Assembly (NCBI GenBank): GCA_037577475.1
Contig: CM075203.1
Coordinates: forward strand, 235,001-299,000
Direction: 5' to 3'
Length of the DNA: 64,000 nt
From: Chaunax sp. Z400
Taxonomy: Eukaryota > Chordata > Actinopteri > Lophiiformes > Chaunacidae
Made by a program: the position numbers and the translations under genes. This document shows, one piece after another, positions 1-18,045 of this stretch (positions within the stretch are counted from its first letter, which is position 1; the number at the start of each line of letters is the position of its first letter). The notes beneath the pieces are model-generated. The model was not told the DNA's origin. It worked only from the letters and a program-made list of their open reading frames with translations, and made no database searches.

Positions 1-265
1 ACTGCAAACAAAGGGAGCTGCTGTCTGAGTGTACCGGGTCTCTGAGGACGGGGGAGGAGGGGGGAGGACGGGAGAGGACGGGGGAGGTTTGACGGTAACA
101 GAGTGGAGATGTGAGAGAAGAAGAAATGGAGGAAGAGACTCTTTTCCTGTAAAGTGTGTGTGTATGTGTGTGTGTGAGAGACAGAACAGGTCCAGAGCTC
201 CCCCTGGTGTTCATGAACAGAACAACACCTCAACTCATACTGTCAGACATACTGTACGTCCACAC
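1..265. other. Non-coding flank with short G-rich repeat
   Basis: No gene is recognisable. Around 46-90 there is a short G-rich tandem tract built on gacgggggagg. At 157-178 lies a short GT run. Open frames here are low-complexity and have no similarity I recognise. Confidence 0.5.
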
Positions 266-296
<31 letters not shown>

Positions 297-309
297 AATA
301 ACAACAAGG

Positions 310-343
<34 letters not shown>

Positions 344-360
344 CACTAATAACAACAAGG

Positions 361-391
<31 letters not shown>

Positions 392-590
392 TGACGATAA
401 TAATAAAAAATAATAACACTAATAATAATAATAATAAAAACACTAATAACAACAACAATAATAATAATAATAATAACAATGACAATAATAAAAATAATAA
501 TAATAACAATAATAATAATAATGTTAATTATGATGATGATAATAATAATAATAACAACAATAACAATAATAATAATAACAATAATAATAT
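266..590. repeat. AAT/AAC trinucleotide microsatellite
   Basis: About 325 bp of (AAT)n with interspersed AAC, AAG, GAT and ACT triplets. A block of roughly 60 bp (AAT run, then cactaataacaacaagg) occurs at least twice, so the array also expanded in larger units. Asn-rich and Ile/Leu-rich open frames here are by-products of the repeat. Confidence 0.95.
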
Positions 591-644
591 GTTTATTTAT
601 ACAGTATGCGTAATGTAATGTAAAACAACCATCAACTGACCAAT

Positions 645-735
645 ATTAAATAATATTAATAATATTATTAATATTATTAATAATGATAATAATAATATTC
701 ATAATAATAATAATCATCATCATAATAATAATATA
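645..735. repeat. AAT/ATT microsatellite, second block
   Basis: AT-rich triplet repeat (aatattaat, aataataat, atcatcat) about 50 bp after the first block; the two are probably one decayed array. It contains short ATTAATATTAAT-type palindromes. Confidence 0.8.
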
Positions 736-2284
736 AACAGACCTCTAAAATAATCATTTAATCTACAAACTGTCTTCATCATTTTAAAAATAACCCATGT
801 CAAAGGAAAACAAACTTTTTTAATCTTCACAGTTTATTTATATTTTATGCAGGACGTTGCTGATTTATATTAATTAGACAAAAACAACAGATCAGTGTAT
901 AATTGTACTAAAATTAGAGCGTCATTCCGTCGAGCTCTGCTAACATTTATATCTCCTATATTTAATTAGTGTTACTGTCCATTAAATGTTCTTCTAGAAT
1001 TTAATATGATTTTATGTTTCAGACAAGGAAGAGAACGAATCCTGACAGAAATACTGTAGGTAAAAGTACTGTGTTTAAATACTACATATATTTAAAGTAA
1101 TACAAGAAGAGTGGGGGATTAATTTTATCCACAGTCACCTTCATCATCCTCTTCATCACACATCAGAGGTTCTTCATCAATCAAACTGAATTATGTATAA
1201 AAAATGAAAACACAGATTTGATCTGAAAAGTAAAGATTCTGTTCATTCATCTGAACAAATGTTTGTGAAAGAAAAGAATTGATCAGCTTTTATTTGTTTC
1301 TGGTTTGATCCTGAATCACAACATAAATAAATTTCCCATTATGATCTGGATCAGATTAAACATTTTTATTACTTCTCAGATTACTGCAGGAAAGGCTGAA
1401 AACCTCACAGTGCTAAAGAAATTTAAATAAATTCCTGGATCAGGTTATTGATCAGGTTATTGATCAGGTTATTGAATCGGATCTACAGCAAAACATTTGC
1501 AGTAATCGTCATTAATCTAGAAGTTATTTACAGATTGATTCTGTAAATTAAAAATAGACATTTACAGTAACATCTGAAAACAAAGTAACTCAATAAAAAC
1601 ATTTATGAATAAATTTTAACTTTTAAACAGGAAGAAAAAGAACTTCTAATGAGCTCTTTGATTGGCTGTTGAGTCTGTTGTTCAGACCAAAAACAACACA
1701 AAACTATTTAATATGATCAATAAAACTAAACATTTAATCGACTCTTGTTCCTGTTTTAAATCTTATGTTCCTTTTGATATTTATATGAATAATCTTTAAT
1801 TGATTTGGTTTGTTTTGGTGATTTTAGTGGTTTGTTATTGTTGACATAGATAAAGTTATTATATTTTGTTGATGATTTCTGAAGTTGGATCAAACGTTTA
1901 ATCATGTCTCCTAAAAACTCAGCAGTTTTCAGAAAACCTGAAAAACATGGAGATAAAAAATTTAGATTTACTGCAGGCTCTCTCTCTATCAGTGAGTCTC
2001 TGTCTCTCGACCACTCCCTCTCTCCTTCTACAGTGTCTCTCGTCCGTCTTGCTGCTCTCAGTAAAATGACATTTAGAGCAGCAGGGTGAGAAAAGCAATC
2101 TGCCGTCCTCCCTGGAGAGAGAGAGAGGGGGAGAGGGAGAGAGAGAGGAGATGTAAATGTAAAAATGAGTGGAATAAAAGAAAAGAGAGAGGGGAGGGGG
2201 GAGGGAGGGGGGAGTGTAATCCAGAGAGAGAGAGAGGTCTTTCTTTCCCTCCAGAAACACTCTGTCCTTGCTCACCCTAATGGA

Positions 2285-2285
<1 letters not shown>
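736..2285. other. AT-rich non-coding stretch
   Basis: No gene seen. It holds a three-copy 14-bp tandem (tgatcaggttat) near 1438-1475 and, near 2110-2245, purine-rich GAGA tracts that lead into the GT array. The only open frames are short or arise from those simple repeats. Confidence 0.6.
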
Positions 2286-3038
<753 letters not shown>

Positions 3039-3094
3039 GTTTTAACTAACTTCTGATTCTCCTCTGGCAACCATCTTTTTTACCGAGAACGAGG

Positions 3095-3420
3095 AAGTCA
3101 TGACTCATCCTACTCGGCCTCTGATTGGCCGGTGAAATAATCGATTAATGTCATTAATTAAAAAAGATGGCGGATCCTTATCATGACGAGATGCTACGTC
3201 TTTGATTATAACTTCTAATGAAGATGCTAATGGCTAACAATGGAGATGCTGCTAGCCAGCAGCTTGGCTAATGATACTTATGCTACCTCAGTTCTGTTGG
3301 CCGGCAGATCAGCTAATGATAGTGATTCTTTTTATTGGTGCCGTTAGCAAGCAGCTTACTTAGCGGTAGCAATGCTACCTCAGTTCTGTTGGCCGGCAGC
3401 TCAAGCAGCAGAAGGTAAGT
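3095..3420 (+). promoter_or_regulatory. Possible orphan promoter and first exon
   Basis: The stretch has a CCAAT-type box (tgattggccgg, about 3122), then aaaagatggcgg (about 3163), which resembles the YY1 initiator motif seen at many vertebrate start sites, and ends in a good splice-donor-like site (cagaag then gtaagt, about 3415). The ATG in the YY1-like motif opens only 12 codons. Two copies of a 28-bp segment (atgctacctcagttctgttgg and following) lie at about 3281 and 3371. It could be the first exon of a non-coding RNA or chance; no downstream exon was identified. Confidence 0.2.
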
Positions 3421-4320
3421 CAGTGGTTTGACCCTCTTCTGTCTTCTATTTGTCATTTTTCACACGTCTAACATTTAAAGATTCATTGTTTTATATTTTG
3501 TATCTTGTCTGATTGACTGGTGGCGTTTGGTTTTATTCATGATTTCTTTTAGCTTCGAGGACACCATGAATTGATCCACGTCAGGACCAGAGCGTGCCGG
3601 CATTTATTCTACTTTTACAAAAACAGAAAGAGAATGTCTGTAAATAGAAAAGTATGTCTTCATATCATGATCGACTGCAGCAGCATTTAAATAAAAAATC
3701 ATCAAGGCTAGATTAGAATAAAATCTTTTCCAGGTTTCTGACATAAAAAAACAAACTTAAACCAAATTAAAGAGATGTTTCAGTTTATTAGTCCTTTCAC
3801 AAAACATTAACTCTCTGAAATCATCAGAATGGACAGAACAGAAACACAGTCGATGTTTTTAACTCAAACATCCTGAATGTTTAACCTCGGTGTGTGTCGC
3901 TGTAAAGGACACGAGCAGGACATCGGTGTGTGTGTTAATAGGACATGACAGCGCAGGACGTGATTGGCCAGGTGTCTGCTGACAGTCCAGAGGGGCCGTC
4001 TCTCTGCAGATTCATCACAGCCTGTTTTACTGTTTGTAATTATCTCCTGTGAGGAGCGTCTGTCTGTCAGCTGGATCTTCAAGGAGTCTGGTGGAGCTGA
4101 ACATTAAACATAGGAGTGGATCTGAATCAGGGGACACAGGAGCAGGAGGAGGGAGACGCTGCTGTTAGCCGGGGCTATGAGCCCATGACCAGAGGCCTGA
4201 TGACCAGAAACGTCTCCAGCACAGCAGAATGATAATAAATAAAGCTGCAGGCTTTAGACCGGGCCTTCAGATCCTCCACAACCTCATCACCAGACATCAA
4301 GCAGTCAACACCCCTCCACA
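3421..4320. other. Non-coding, nothing recognised
   Basis: Unique-looking sequence with no exon I recognise and no long repeat. Short open frames on both strands lack coding character. Confidence 0.5.
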
Positions 4321-4342
4321 TCATTGACATCATTTCCTGTGT

Positions 4343-4358
4343 CCACTATGTGGCGCTA
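4343..4358 (+). promoter_or_regulatory. CTCF-like motif
   Basis: CCACTATGTGGCGCTA resembles the vertebrate CTCF core (CCACnAGGTGGCGCTA), with one mismatch in the AGG part. It may be a passive part of the repeat. Confidence 0.3.
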
Positions 4359-4441
4359 GAGAACAACACTAATTATCTGTAATGTTCTAGTGTAAGATGT
4401 TTAGACCACAGCATGAAAATGACGATTGTTTACTCCTGTTG

Positions 4442-4457
4442 CCAGCAGGTGGCGCTA
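4442..4457 (+). promoter_or_regulatory. CTCF-like motif
   Basis: CCAGCAGGTGGCGCTA fits the CTCF core consensus closely and lies at the end of a dispersed repeat. Binding is not shown by sequence alone. Confidence 0.4.
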
Positions 4458-4700
4458 TCACTCTGATCCAACACGTGAAGTCTGGGCATTCTGTATCAGA
4501 GTTACAACAACTTCCTGTTTGGTGGCGACAGCCAGCTGGAGCATAAGTGAACTAAGGGCTTGCTTTGGTCCCCCACGGCCCCCAGGGGCCCCCCAAGGGC
4601 ACTGGAATGTCCCACAGGAGAGCAGGATTTTTATTAGGCTGGAGCCGATCATGTTAAACGGACTGTGGTCCCAACTATTCCCTCCTGCAGCTCACCTGTG

Positions 4701-5740
4701 AAGGTTGGATCTGCCGGTTTTGGTGAGATTTCAGGTGCCCCTGATTCCTTCTGACACTGATTTTCTCATGTTTTTCTTTGTTCACCACAGTTTGTGTGTC
4801 TGTCTTACATGTTACAGACATGTTTAATGTATTCAGTCTCATTTAGCTCAGATGTTTGAGATCTGACTGATGTGACTGAAGCTTCTTCTCTCTTTTCTTT
4901 GCTGTGTGGAAACCAAAGAGAAACTAAACGCCAGCTCAGCATTTTGTTTTGTTCAGCTTCTCCGTGAAACTTTCCACAGTTATTTAATTCTTTTCCTTCA
5001 TCGTGATGTCATGATGTGTTCTCAGGTTGGATGTTTACCTGCTCAAGTCTGCGTTGAAAGAGGTTGATCTTCAAACTCTCTGTGTGTGCTGACTACAGAA
5101 GCCTGGAGGGTTCAGTTCTGTCTGAAATGACTGGAGGTCACTTCAGCTTCTTGCTTTAAATCCATTGAGAACATAATCATAATAATCCAGTGTGCAGATT
5201 CTCCTCATTAGAGTGTGAAGTAGGTTAAACAGGAGAACTCGTCCACTTCAGACGTTCTTTAATGGCGACCAAAGCAATCTGCTGACGAACAAAGAGCCTA
5301 TTAGTGTCTTTTGTCTCGGCCAGAAAGCTTCCAGCTGCTAATTAACTTGCAGCGTCTTATCGCACACCTCCACCAATCACAGCAGCAGAAACAGCAAGCA
5401 AACAGGAGGCTGGACAAAATAACAGGAACAGGATCTGGAGCTCGTTCAGGCAACATATAACAGATACAGGGCTCCATCTAATTCCTGGTGCAAAGGGCCC
5501 ACAGCGCAAGATGTCATAGTCACACCCAGGAAGTGTTGGTGTTAAAATGAGGTGTGGCAGCAGCATTGCTGGAGCATTGCTATCTTGAGGCAGCAGAAAG
5601 TGATTTGAACCAATGACCAACAAAAACCTCTAAAGTCAAAGGTGCAGTATTTCTACTGATATTTAAAGGACGAATCAGATGAAACTACAACACAGAACAC
5701 TCTGGTTACACACTGATTGTCTCTGATTCAGAGACTCCGC
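4701..5740. other. Non-coding, nothing recognised
   Basis: No gene or long repeat seen. The 88-codon minus-strand frame near 5357-5623 has no recognisable similarity, exon signals or domain. Confidence 0.5.
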
Positions 5741-5925
5741 CCTCATGGACATTTTTAACATCACCTCTGCCTCAGGATTTATCAGGAGGACGTCTGTTCT
5801 AACCCAAACTGTTTCACTGTATGAACCTGGACTGTGTGGGACCTTTAGGATGTGTAGAAGAACACAGAATATTCATTAACATTAGATCCTGTCGATGTGT
5901 CTGAGATTTAAATCATTAATGAAAT
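5741..5925 (+). repeat. Inverted-pair repeat, copy A
   Basis: About 180 bp that matches the reverse complement of 30721-30902 with only scattered substitutions. Shared blocks include ggaggacgtctgttctaa, aaactgtttcactgt and cattaacattagatcctgtc. No terminal repeats or coding potential are visible. It is either an old dispersed element or a segmental duplication in inverted orientation 25 kb away. Confidence 0.75.
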
Positions 5926-6198
5926 AGTCGGCGTTCACGATAAAACCAGTTTAGTGGTATATTTCATTATGTTTAACAAAAAAACACTTTGTTAAACACT
6001 CGACAGCTTCCATCTTTTCCCGGGAAATCAAACATTTGTGCATTAAAATGCTGATGCAAGACTTTATCGTCATGACAAACACATGTGGTGTCAGTCTGAG
6101 TCTCTGAAGAACTTTATCAGACGTCACCAGCTGACACTAAAACACAGCAACAAGTCGAGGGTCAAACATGGCGACAGAACTGGACTCATAATCCTTAG

Positions 6199-6416
6199 AG
6201 GCAGCTGTAGCTTAGGGGGTAAGATCCATCCACTTATCAAAAGGTCGGTGGTTCAATCCCCAGTTCCCCCAGTCCACATGTTAAAGTGTCCTTGTGAGCA
6301 AGATACTGAACCCCAATCAGCTCCCCGGGAGCCATAATGGCTGCCCACTGCTCCTCAGGAATTGGTCAAATGTGTACACTGTATAATTGTATGTGACCAA
6401 TAAAGCTTCTTCTTCT
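6199..6416 (+). mobile_element. tRNA-derived SINE
   Basis: The head has degenerate RNA polymerase III signals: box A-like tagcttagggggt and box B-like ggttcaatcccc. The body (agtccacatgttaaagtgtc, agatactgaaccccaatc, gcccactgctcctcagg) is shared with the SINE at 31018-31239. The tail differs and ends tgtgaccaataaagcttc followed by ttcttct. It is a retroposon and not a functional tRNA gene, because the cloverleaf cannot be completed. Confidence 0.85.
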
Positions 6417-7750
6417 AGAGTCAACTTGCAGGACAATAATATTTAACATCAGTTGAGCTGACAGACCTTCTAATGTTATAAACAGCATGAAGTGAATAGG
6501 AGGCGGAGCTAAAAACCCACCTGTTGTCATGAGATCTGCTTCTTTGTGCAGATTTAAACTTAAACGTGGATCATATCAGTCATATTTGATGTTTTTATTA
6601 ATTTTTCATCAATGAAGAATTAATTTTCTGGACTCTGGAGGTCAGCCTGTAGGTCGGTCTTCGCTCTGGTCACCATCGGACTGCTGTTGCCATGGTGACA
6701 TGATGTACGTGTTGACAGGTGACTAAGAGTTTAGAGGCGGCTCCATCAATTGTTCCTCGTCGATTCGTGTTTTCTTCTTCTGTGGTTTGTTGTTTGTTCA
6801 GTCGACCATGATGCATCAATCTTCAACCACCATATGTGTGATAATAAAGAAGATTGTTTATAAACTGTAGTTCAATCTGTTAATGTTTATCTGTTTATTT
6901 ATTAACTGAATTTGTTTTGTAATTTAATGTTTGCATGAAATGTTTGATATTTAGATGTTTATTTTTAATTATTTTATATTTTGATATTACATAGTTTATA
7001 TTCCATCTATTATTTTATTAATAATATTATTTAATGTTATTTTTATTGTTTTATTTAGTATATTAATCACTTATAATATTTCCATTAAATGTTATTGCAC
7101 AAATTCAGTGGTCACATTTAATGCAGTATTTTTCTATTGTGTTGACTCAACATCAATAATATATAATCAATAAAGTAATTAATTAATAATTAATTAATTA
7201 ATTAATTCATCTGATTCAAAAAACAAATGCATACTTATATAGAAAACTTGTGTTTATTCAACTTAATGTATTTATTCAAGTGTTTATAATTGGAGTATTA
7301 TACATACAGTAATGCTTTTTATGTAAGTTATTCCGTCTCTGGTAATTAATCACACTCAGCTTATTTAATTTATTCACACTGGCTCAGGATGATAGAAACA
7401 AACATTACATTAAATGTGACCCTTTTACATAATATAGGATGAAATTAGTTGGAGACTTTACATGTAATTGAAACTCTTAGAATTGTGTGTTTTATTTCTA
7501 TTTGACTGTATGGCGTCTTCTCTTATTCAGGCCTATATCATCAGTCATCATTAGGTCATTTAATTATTATTTAAATGCAATTTGTACAATATATTTACTA
7601 TTTCATTATAAATTCATGAAGTAATTTGGTATTCATCATATTATTTGAATAAATATTTGTTATTTATTGAAATATTTATATATATATTGGTAAAATGATA
7701 TGGATTTATAGAAAACCAGTATAATAAAACTTTAATCATCCACATTGGGC
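6417..7750. other. AT-rich non-coding stretch
   Basis: Very AT-rich from 6830 onward, including (attaatta)n near 7170-7206 and many short AT palindromes. No gene seen. Confidence 0.6.
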
Positions 7751-7754
7751 AGTG

Positions 7755-8150
7755 TTTTTAGATATATGATATTATATGATATGCTATTATATGATATTAT
7801 ATGATATAATATATTATATTATATATTATATTATATTATATTATATTGTATTGTATTGTATTGTATTGTATTATATTATATTATAACCCAGCCACAAAGG
7901 GGTCACAAGCCAGTGTACTTCTAGTGCCGGTCCCAAGCACAGATAAATGGGGAGGGTTGTGTCAGGAAGGGCATCTGATGTAAAACCTTTGCCAAATCAG
8001 TATGCGGAATAGATGGAAACATGATCCGCTGTGGTGACCCCTAATGGGAACAGTCAAAAGAAGAAGATATTATATTATATTATTATATATTTTATTATAT
8101 TATTATTTATTATATATGATATGATATATTATATTATATTATATTATACA
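7755..8150. repeat. TATTA/TATAT microsatellite split by a LINE end
   Basis: The tattatatta/tattg array runs from 7755 to 7884 and resumes at 8068-8150. The element at 7885-8068 lies between the two halves, so it either inserted into the array or seeded it. Confidence 0.8.
7885..8068 (+). mobile_element. LINE-like 3' end fragment
   Basis: It carries phrases typical of a high-copy fish non-LTR element end: gtcacaagccagtgtacttc, ggttgtgtcaggaagggc, and gatccgctgtggtgacccc before a ctaatgggaacag...aagaagat end. I recognise the pattern as a common teleost retroposon tail, possibly RTE-type. Family assignment is uncertain; no coding sequence remains. Confidence 0.6.
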
Positions 8151-8159
8151 TTATTTTCC

Positions 8160-8713
8160 TGTTTTTGTGTCACGTTTTTGTTTTTCAGCTCAAACCAACA
8201 GTTTAAATTTCATTTATCAGTTTGTGTGAAGCTGCACTCGGTTCTGCTGCTCGCAGCGATAATTAAGTCTACGTTTGCTTCCGATATAAAAACACTCAAG
8301 TTATTGACATCTGTCACACTTACACACACACACAGTGTTTTGCTGCATGAGCAGTTTGTTGCTTCATAAATATGATTCCCTGTTTTCTCCTGATTGGCTT
8401 TTCTGCTGCCGCGGCAACGAGGGAATTATTGATTGATTTACTCACCGCCTGGAAAATAATTGTAGGGGGGGGTGGGGGGCATTAGCATTTAAAGAGGGAA
8501 AGTTAAAGAAGAACTTTATTAACCAAACTGATCAATGAACAATTAGAGCTGATGGCCGACATGTTGATAATGATGGTGATGATGATGATGATGATGATGA
8601 CTCGTCATCATGTGAAGTTGAATAACATTTACAGTTTAACTCCTCGTCAACTCCTCACTGATTTCTATATTTGAGACACATTGAATCAAATGAGTAAAAC
8701 ATACAGTACTTTG
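8160..8713. other. Non-coding with short GAT run
   Basis: No gene seen. A (GAT)n run of about 30 bp lies near 8573-8600, and a G-rich run (gggggggtgggggg) near 8464. Confidence 0.5.
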
Positions 8714-9026
8714 TGTCCCTAAAACCTCCTCTGTGACTCTCTAAAGCCTCCTCTGTGACTCTCTAAAACCTCCTCTGTGACTCTCTAAAGCCTCCTCTGT
8801 GACTCTCTAAAACCTCCTCTGTGACTCTCTAAAGCCTCTTCTGTGACTCTCTAAAGCCTCTTCTGTGACTCTCTAAAACCTCCTCTGTGACTCTCTAAAA
8901 CCTCCTCTGTGACTCTCTAAAGCCTCTTCTGTGACTCTCTAAAGCCTCTTCTGTGACTCTCTAAAGCCTCTTCTGTGACTCTCTAAAACCTCCTCTGTGA
9001 CTCTCTAAAACCTCCTCTGTGACTCT
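8714..9026 (+). repeat. 22-bp minisatellite, 14 copies
   Basis: The unit is tctctaaaacctcctctgtg followed by ac. Three variants alternate (aaaacctcctc, aaagcctcctc, aaagcctcttc). Adjacent identical variants occur in runs, which points to expansion by blocks. There are no spacers, so it is not CRISPR-like. A decayed relative lies at 10365-10520. Confidence 0.95.
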
Positions 9027-9108
9027 GAGAATCTGTGTCGTGCCTTGTCACTGATCTTGGTCTCGTGGTACTGCTGTTGTGAGGAGCGTGTCCTGTTTGG
9101 GAACCTCA

Positions 9109-9447
9109 GAATTGTGTCTCTTTGCAGATGATGTGGTTCTGTTGGCTTCATTGGACCCTGACCTTCAGCAGCACTGGAGCAGTTTGGAGCCGAGTGTGAA
9201 GCGACTGGGATTAGATTCTTAGGTCATGGGTCAACATGGGGCCTCCCTTTGGAGGTTTTCTGGGTAACTGGGAGGAGACCCCAGGGTAGACCCATAACTC
9301 TGGAGGGATTACAGATCTCATCGAGACTGGGAATGCCTCAGGATCCTCCAGGAGGAACTGGGAAGTGTTACTGGCGAGAGGGACATCTGGAATACCGGAT
9401 TGGTCTGCTGACACCACGACCCGGCCCCAGATAAGAGGAAGAGGATG
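9109..9447 (+). mobile_element. Decayed LINE (reverse transcriptase and C-terminal remnant)
   Basis: Near 9126 a frame reads FADDVVLLA, the YADD-box core of a non-LTR reverse transcriptase. From about 9270 it continues with the C-terminal part typical of fish LINEs (a Pro-rich gagaccccagggtagacc, then an E-rich region and a stretch ending in cacgacccggccccagat before a stop). Frames are broken. A second copy of the same family is at 30150-30635. Family not assigned. Confidence 0.75.
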
Positions 9448-13204
<3,757 letters not shown>

Positions 13205-13537
13205 TTTCCACTGCGTAGCACCGACTCGACTCGACTCGACTCAACTCACCTTTTTTGTGTTTCCATTAGGTAAAAAGTACCTGGTGCTACTTTTTTAAGT
13301 ACCACCTCTGTTCCAACGAGCCGAGCAGGTTCTAAAAGGTCACATGAAACATCTTCAAGCTAAGAAACGGAGTCCAGTTGCTTCTGAATCAACCTTCAAG
13401 GAGGACCAGGACCTGGAAGACTGAGAATCTAAACAAACATATCATGAGAAGAGGACCAGAGGTGTGTCCATGTACCCAGAGGAAGTACAATGACCTACAA
13501 GCCAAGTCGAGGAGAGCCGGTTCTACGCAGTGGAAAC
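13205..13537. mobile_element. Non-autonomous DNA transposon (MITE)
   Basis: The left end reads TTTCCACTGCGTAGCACCG and the right end, reverse complemented, reads TTTCCACTGCGTAGAACCG: terminal inverted repeats of about 19 bp with one mismatch, extending imperfectly through CTCGACT repeats. Length is about 333 bp with no transposase. A target-site duplication could not be called with confidence, so the superfamily is open. Confidence 0.75.
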
Positions 13538-13708
13538 GTGACACAGACCTGTAGGAGGCGCCAGCAGGACTGATGCTGATGGTCTGAACATGTCAGCAGT
13601 CGGTTTGTTTCAGTTTGATCCCATCAGCACAAAATGAAATCGATGTTAGTTTAATATCTGCAGCAAACATTGTTGATCACTCAACTAAAACGACACTAAT
13701 TAAAACCC

Positions 13709-13935
13709 TGTGTCTGTGTGTGTGTGTGTATGTGTGTGTGTGTACGTGTGTGTGTGTATGTGTGTGTGTGTACGTGTGTGTGTGTGTGTGTGTATGTGTG
13801 TATGTGTGTGTGTGTACGTGTATGTGTACGTGTGTGTGTACGTGTGTGTGTATGTGTGTGTGTGTACGTGTGTGTGTGTACGTGTATGTGTGTACGTGTG
13901 TGTGTGTACGTGTGTGTGTGTACGTGTGTGTGTGT
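13709..13935. repeat. Compound GT/TACG microsatellite
   Basis: (GT)n with regular tatg and tacg interruptions, about 225 bp. Open frames in it are artefacts. Confidence 0.95.
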
Positions 13936-14030
13936 CGGTCTGACCAGACCAGCGTCGGGTCAACAAACTCACACTTTCCCTTTATTTTCCATTTCTATTC
14001 TTCCTCTCCTGTCACTCTGTCTGTCATCCC

Positions 14031-14041
14031 CCTCTCTCTCT

Positions 14042-14084
<43 letters not shown>

Positions 14085-14096
14085 TCTCTCTCGCTC
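14031..14096. repeat. CT microsatellite
   Basis: (CT)n of about 65 bp with a few interruptions. Confidence 0.95.
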
Positions 14097-14554
14097 ACTG
14101 GGTAGCTGTCAATCACTCACTTACTCAACCAACACATTACTGGTTTCTGGACACACACACAGCTGACCATCATTACCAGGCTGCAGTGAAGCAGAAAAGC
14201 TCAGTAATAGCAGGTCGCCGCCCCCTGAGCGTGTGTGTTGACCGGTTGGCAGTCCATTAGTGTGATGTGATGGACTCTGGTTGGCTGGAGCCGGTGTGTG
14301 ATGGCGATCATGACGCCGTGCTGCAGAACATTTCCAACAACAGAGAGGAGACTCAGTGAACTTCAGCACATTAAATATGTTTGTTTGTTTGTTTGTTTGT
14401 GTACAGCTGGAAGCTAAACAATAGGTTTATTGGTAAAATCTACTATTGATCAGCTGTTAATAACCAATCAATAACAGTTTAAATAGATCAATAATCAGAT
14501 ATTAAAGTGTTTCCTGACTCCTCAGTCTCTAAATGATCCAACCCTTAATGACCA

Positions 14555-14885
14555 GCGTCTCTAGTTCTCTGTAGACCCTTTAGCTGCTCTGACCTGCTGC
14601 AAACCTGATGCAGATCCAGACTCCAGCTTCTGGCAGCGTTCCTGAGGAATCTTAGCCCATTCCTCATGGACAAAGGCCTCCAGTTCTGGAATATTTCTGG
14701 TTTACCTGCTGCAACCACCTTCTTCAGATCCCACCAGAGGTTTTCTCTGGATTCCAGTCAGGCGACTGTGACGGCCTCTAGAATGATCCAGGACTTCTTC
14801 TGAAACCAGGTCTTGGTCGACTCTGAGGTCTGCTTGGGATCGTTGTCCTTTTGGAACGTCCAATGACGGCCGAGCTTCATCTTCC
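14555..14885 (-). pseudogene. Tc1-like transposase remnant
   Basis: On the minus strand one frame reads HWTFQKDNDPKQTSESTKTW, matching the catalytic-core region of Tc1/mariner transposases around the second Asp of the DD34E triad. In a shifted frame the following part reads LWWDLKKVVAAGKP and then a diverged stretch matching the usual C-terminal end. The NPIE segment carrying the third catalytic residue is damaged by a small deletion. About 110 codons of the C-terminal half survive, with frameshifts; no terminal inverted repeats were found. It is inactive. Confidence 0.85.
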
Positions 14886-14980
14886 TCACAGATGGAGATG
14901 GTGATGGTGATGGTGATGATGATGATGAAGATGATGCTATTGATAGTATTGATGATGATGATGATACTGATGAAGACTGA
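14886..14980. repeat. GAT/GGT microsatellite
   Basis: (GATGGT)n and (GAT)n run of about 90 bp next to the Tc1 remnant. Confidence 0.85.
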
Positions 14981-15404
14981 GTCTCCATGTAACTCCTCCC
15001 TTCCAGCAGATGAACCAGTGATTCATATCAGAGCTGAAGTCTGCTTTAATATTTCATGTCAAGGCTGGATAATTCATGCACAAACACAAACACACACACA
15101 CACATGCATGTGCACAGGCACATGCGTTAGTCTGTGCACTCTCACGTTTACGGACTAACAAGCTCTGTTGCTTCCCTGCTGCTGAAAAATTCACTGTAGC
15201 ATCAAAGTTTAACGAGGATTTTCTCTCTGTGTCTTAATGAATCTGAGTCCATTTGTTCACATTTAAATAACCAATGAGGACGGGCATTTAGCATAACACA
15301 CACATAGAAAACACACAGATTCCAGCTTAGAGTCTGGTGCAGCGTTACAGAACATGTGTCGTCTATTTTCTGCAACACATCTGTCCAATCACATAAACAT
15401 GCTA

Positions 15405-17373
<1,969 letters not shown>

Positions 17374-17520
17374 CCTGGACCTGGACTGGGATCTAGAATT
17401 GGATCTGGACTTGGCCCTGGATGTGGATCTTACCTGGAACTGGACCCAGATCTGTACTGGGATCTAGAATTTGATCTGGACTTGGCCCTGGATGTGGATC
17501 TGGACCTGGACCTGGATCAG
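17374..17520 (+). repeat. GGATCTGGACCTGG-type minisatellite
   Basis: Two near-identical longer units (actgggatctagaattgg, then acttggccctggatgtgg) built from a 6-bp ggacct/ggatct theme. Related tracts are at 17870-18045 and 18930-18995. Confidence 0.85.
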
Positions 17521-17869
17521 TTCTCCTCTGACACAGATTTAAATCTTAAAAACAAACTCATGAAATGAGAAAATTAAAGTTCTGAAGCTGTTTGATTGAC
17601 AGCTGGAAACAGACCAATCATAAACTGATGAAATGAAGGAGAACATACACACACACACACACACACACACATTGAGGGATGATTGACAGGCCTAATTAAG
17701 GGCGGAGTATGCAGATCAGCCCTCAGAAGCTGATTCGCTGTCACTCACATTTAAATAACACTAAACCTCGTCAGTAATAACAGTTATGATGATGATGATG
17801 ATGATGATTGATGTGTTTCCGTGACGACGGTAGTGCTGTGCAGTGACTGCTGCAGCCACAGACACCAAC

Positions 17870-18045
17870 ATGGATCCTGGTTTTGGACCTGAATGTGGAT
17901 CTAAACAGGACCTGGACCTGGACATGGTTTTGGACCTCAATGTGGCTGTAAACTGGACGTGGACCTAGTCCTGGGCCTGGATGTGGACCTGGTTCTGGGC
18001 CTCGATGTAGACCTGGTTCTGGTTCTGGACACAGACCCTGTCGTG
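17870..18045 (+). repeat. GGACCTGG-type minisatellite, second tract
   Basis: Degenerate repeats of gacctggttctgg and gatgtggacctgg, the same theme as 17374-17520 but more diverged. A (CAT)n run follows at 18122-18160. Confidence 0.75.

Larger units (their letters stand above)
4325..4700 (-). repeat. Dispersed repeat with gcgccacc end
   Basis: On the minus strand this ends in gtgatagcgccacctgctgg followed by caacag, the same ending seen at 29398-29420. Elements with this ending are very common in percomorph genomes. The C-rich part near 4570-4610 (cccccacggcccccagggg) is low complexity. The class of element is not known to me. Two CTCF-like motifs fall at its left end. Confidence 0.5.

Noticed and set aside
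156..618. Asn-rich and Ile/Leu-rich frames
   Set aside because: Translations of the AAT microsatellite.
6199..6270. tRNA gene
   Set aside because: Box A and B remnants belong to a SINE head; no complete cloverleaf. The same holds at 31239 on the minus strand.
8714..9026. CRISPR-like look of regular short repeats
   Set aside because: No spacers, contiguous 22-bp units and a vertebrate context; it is a minisatellite.
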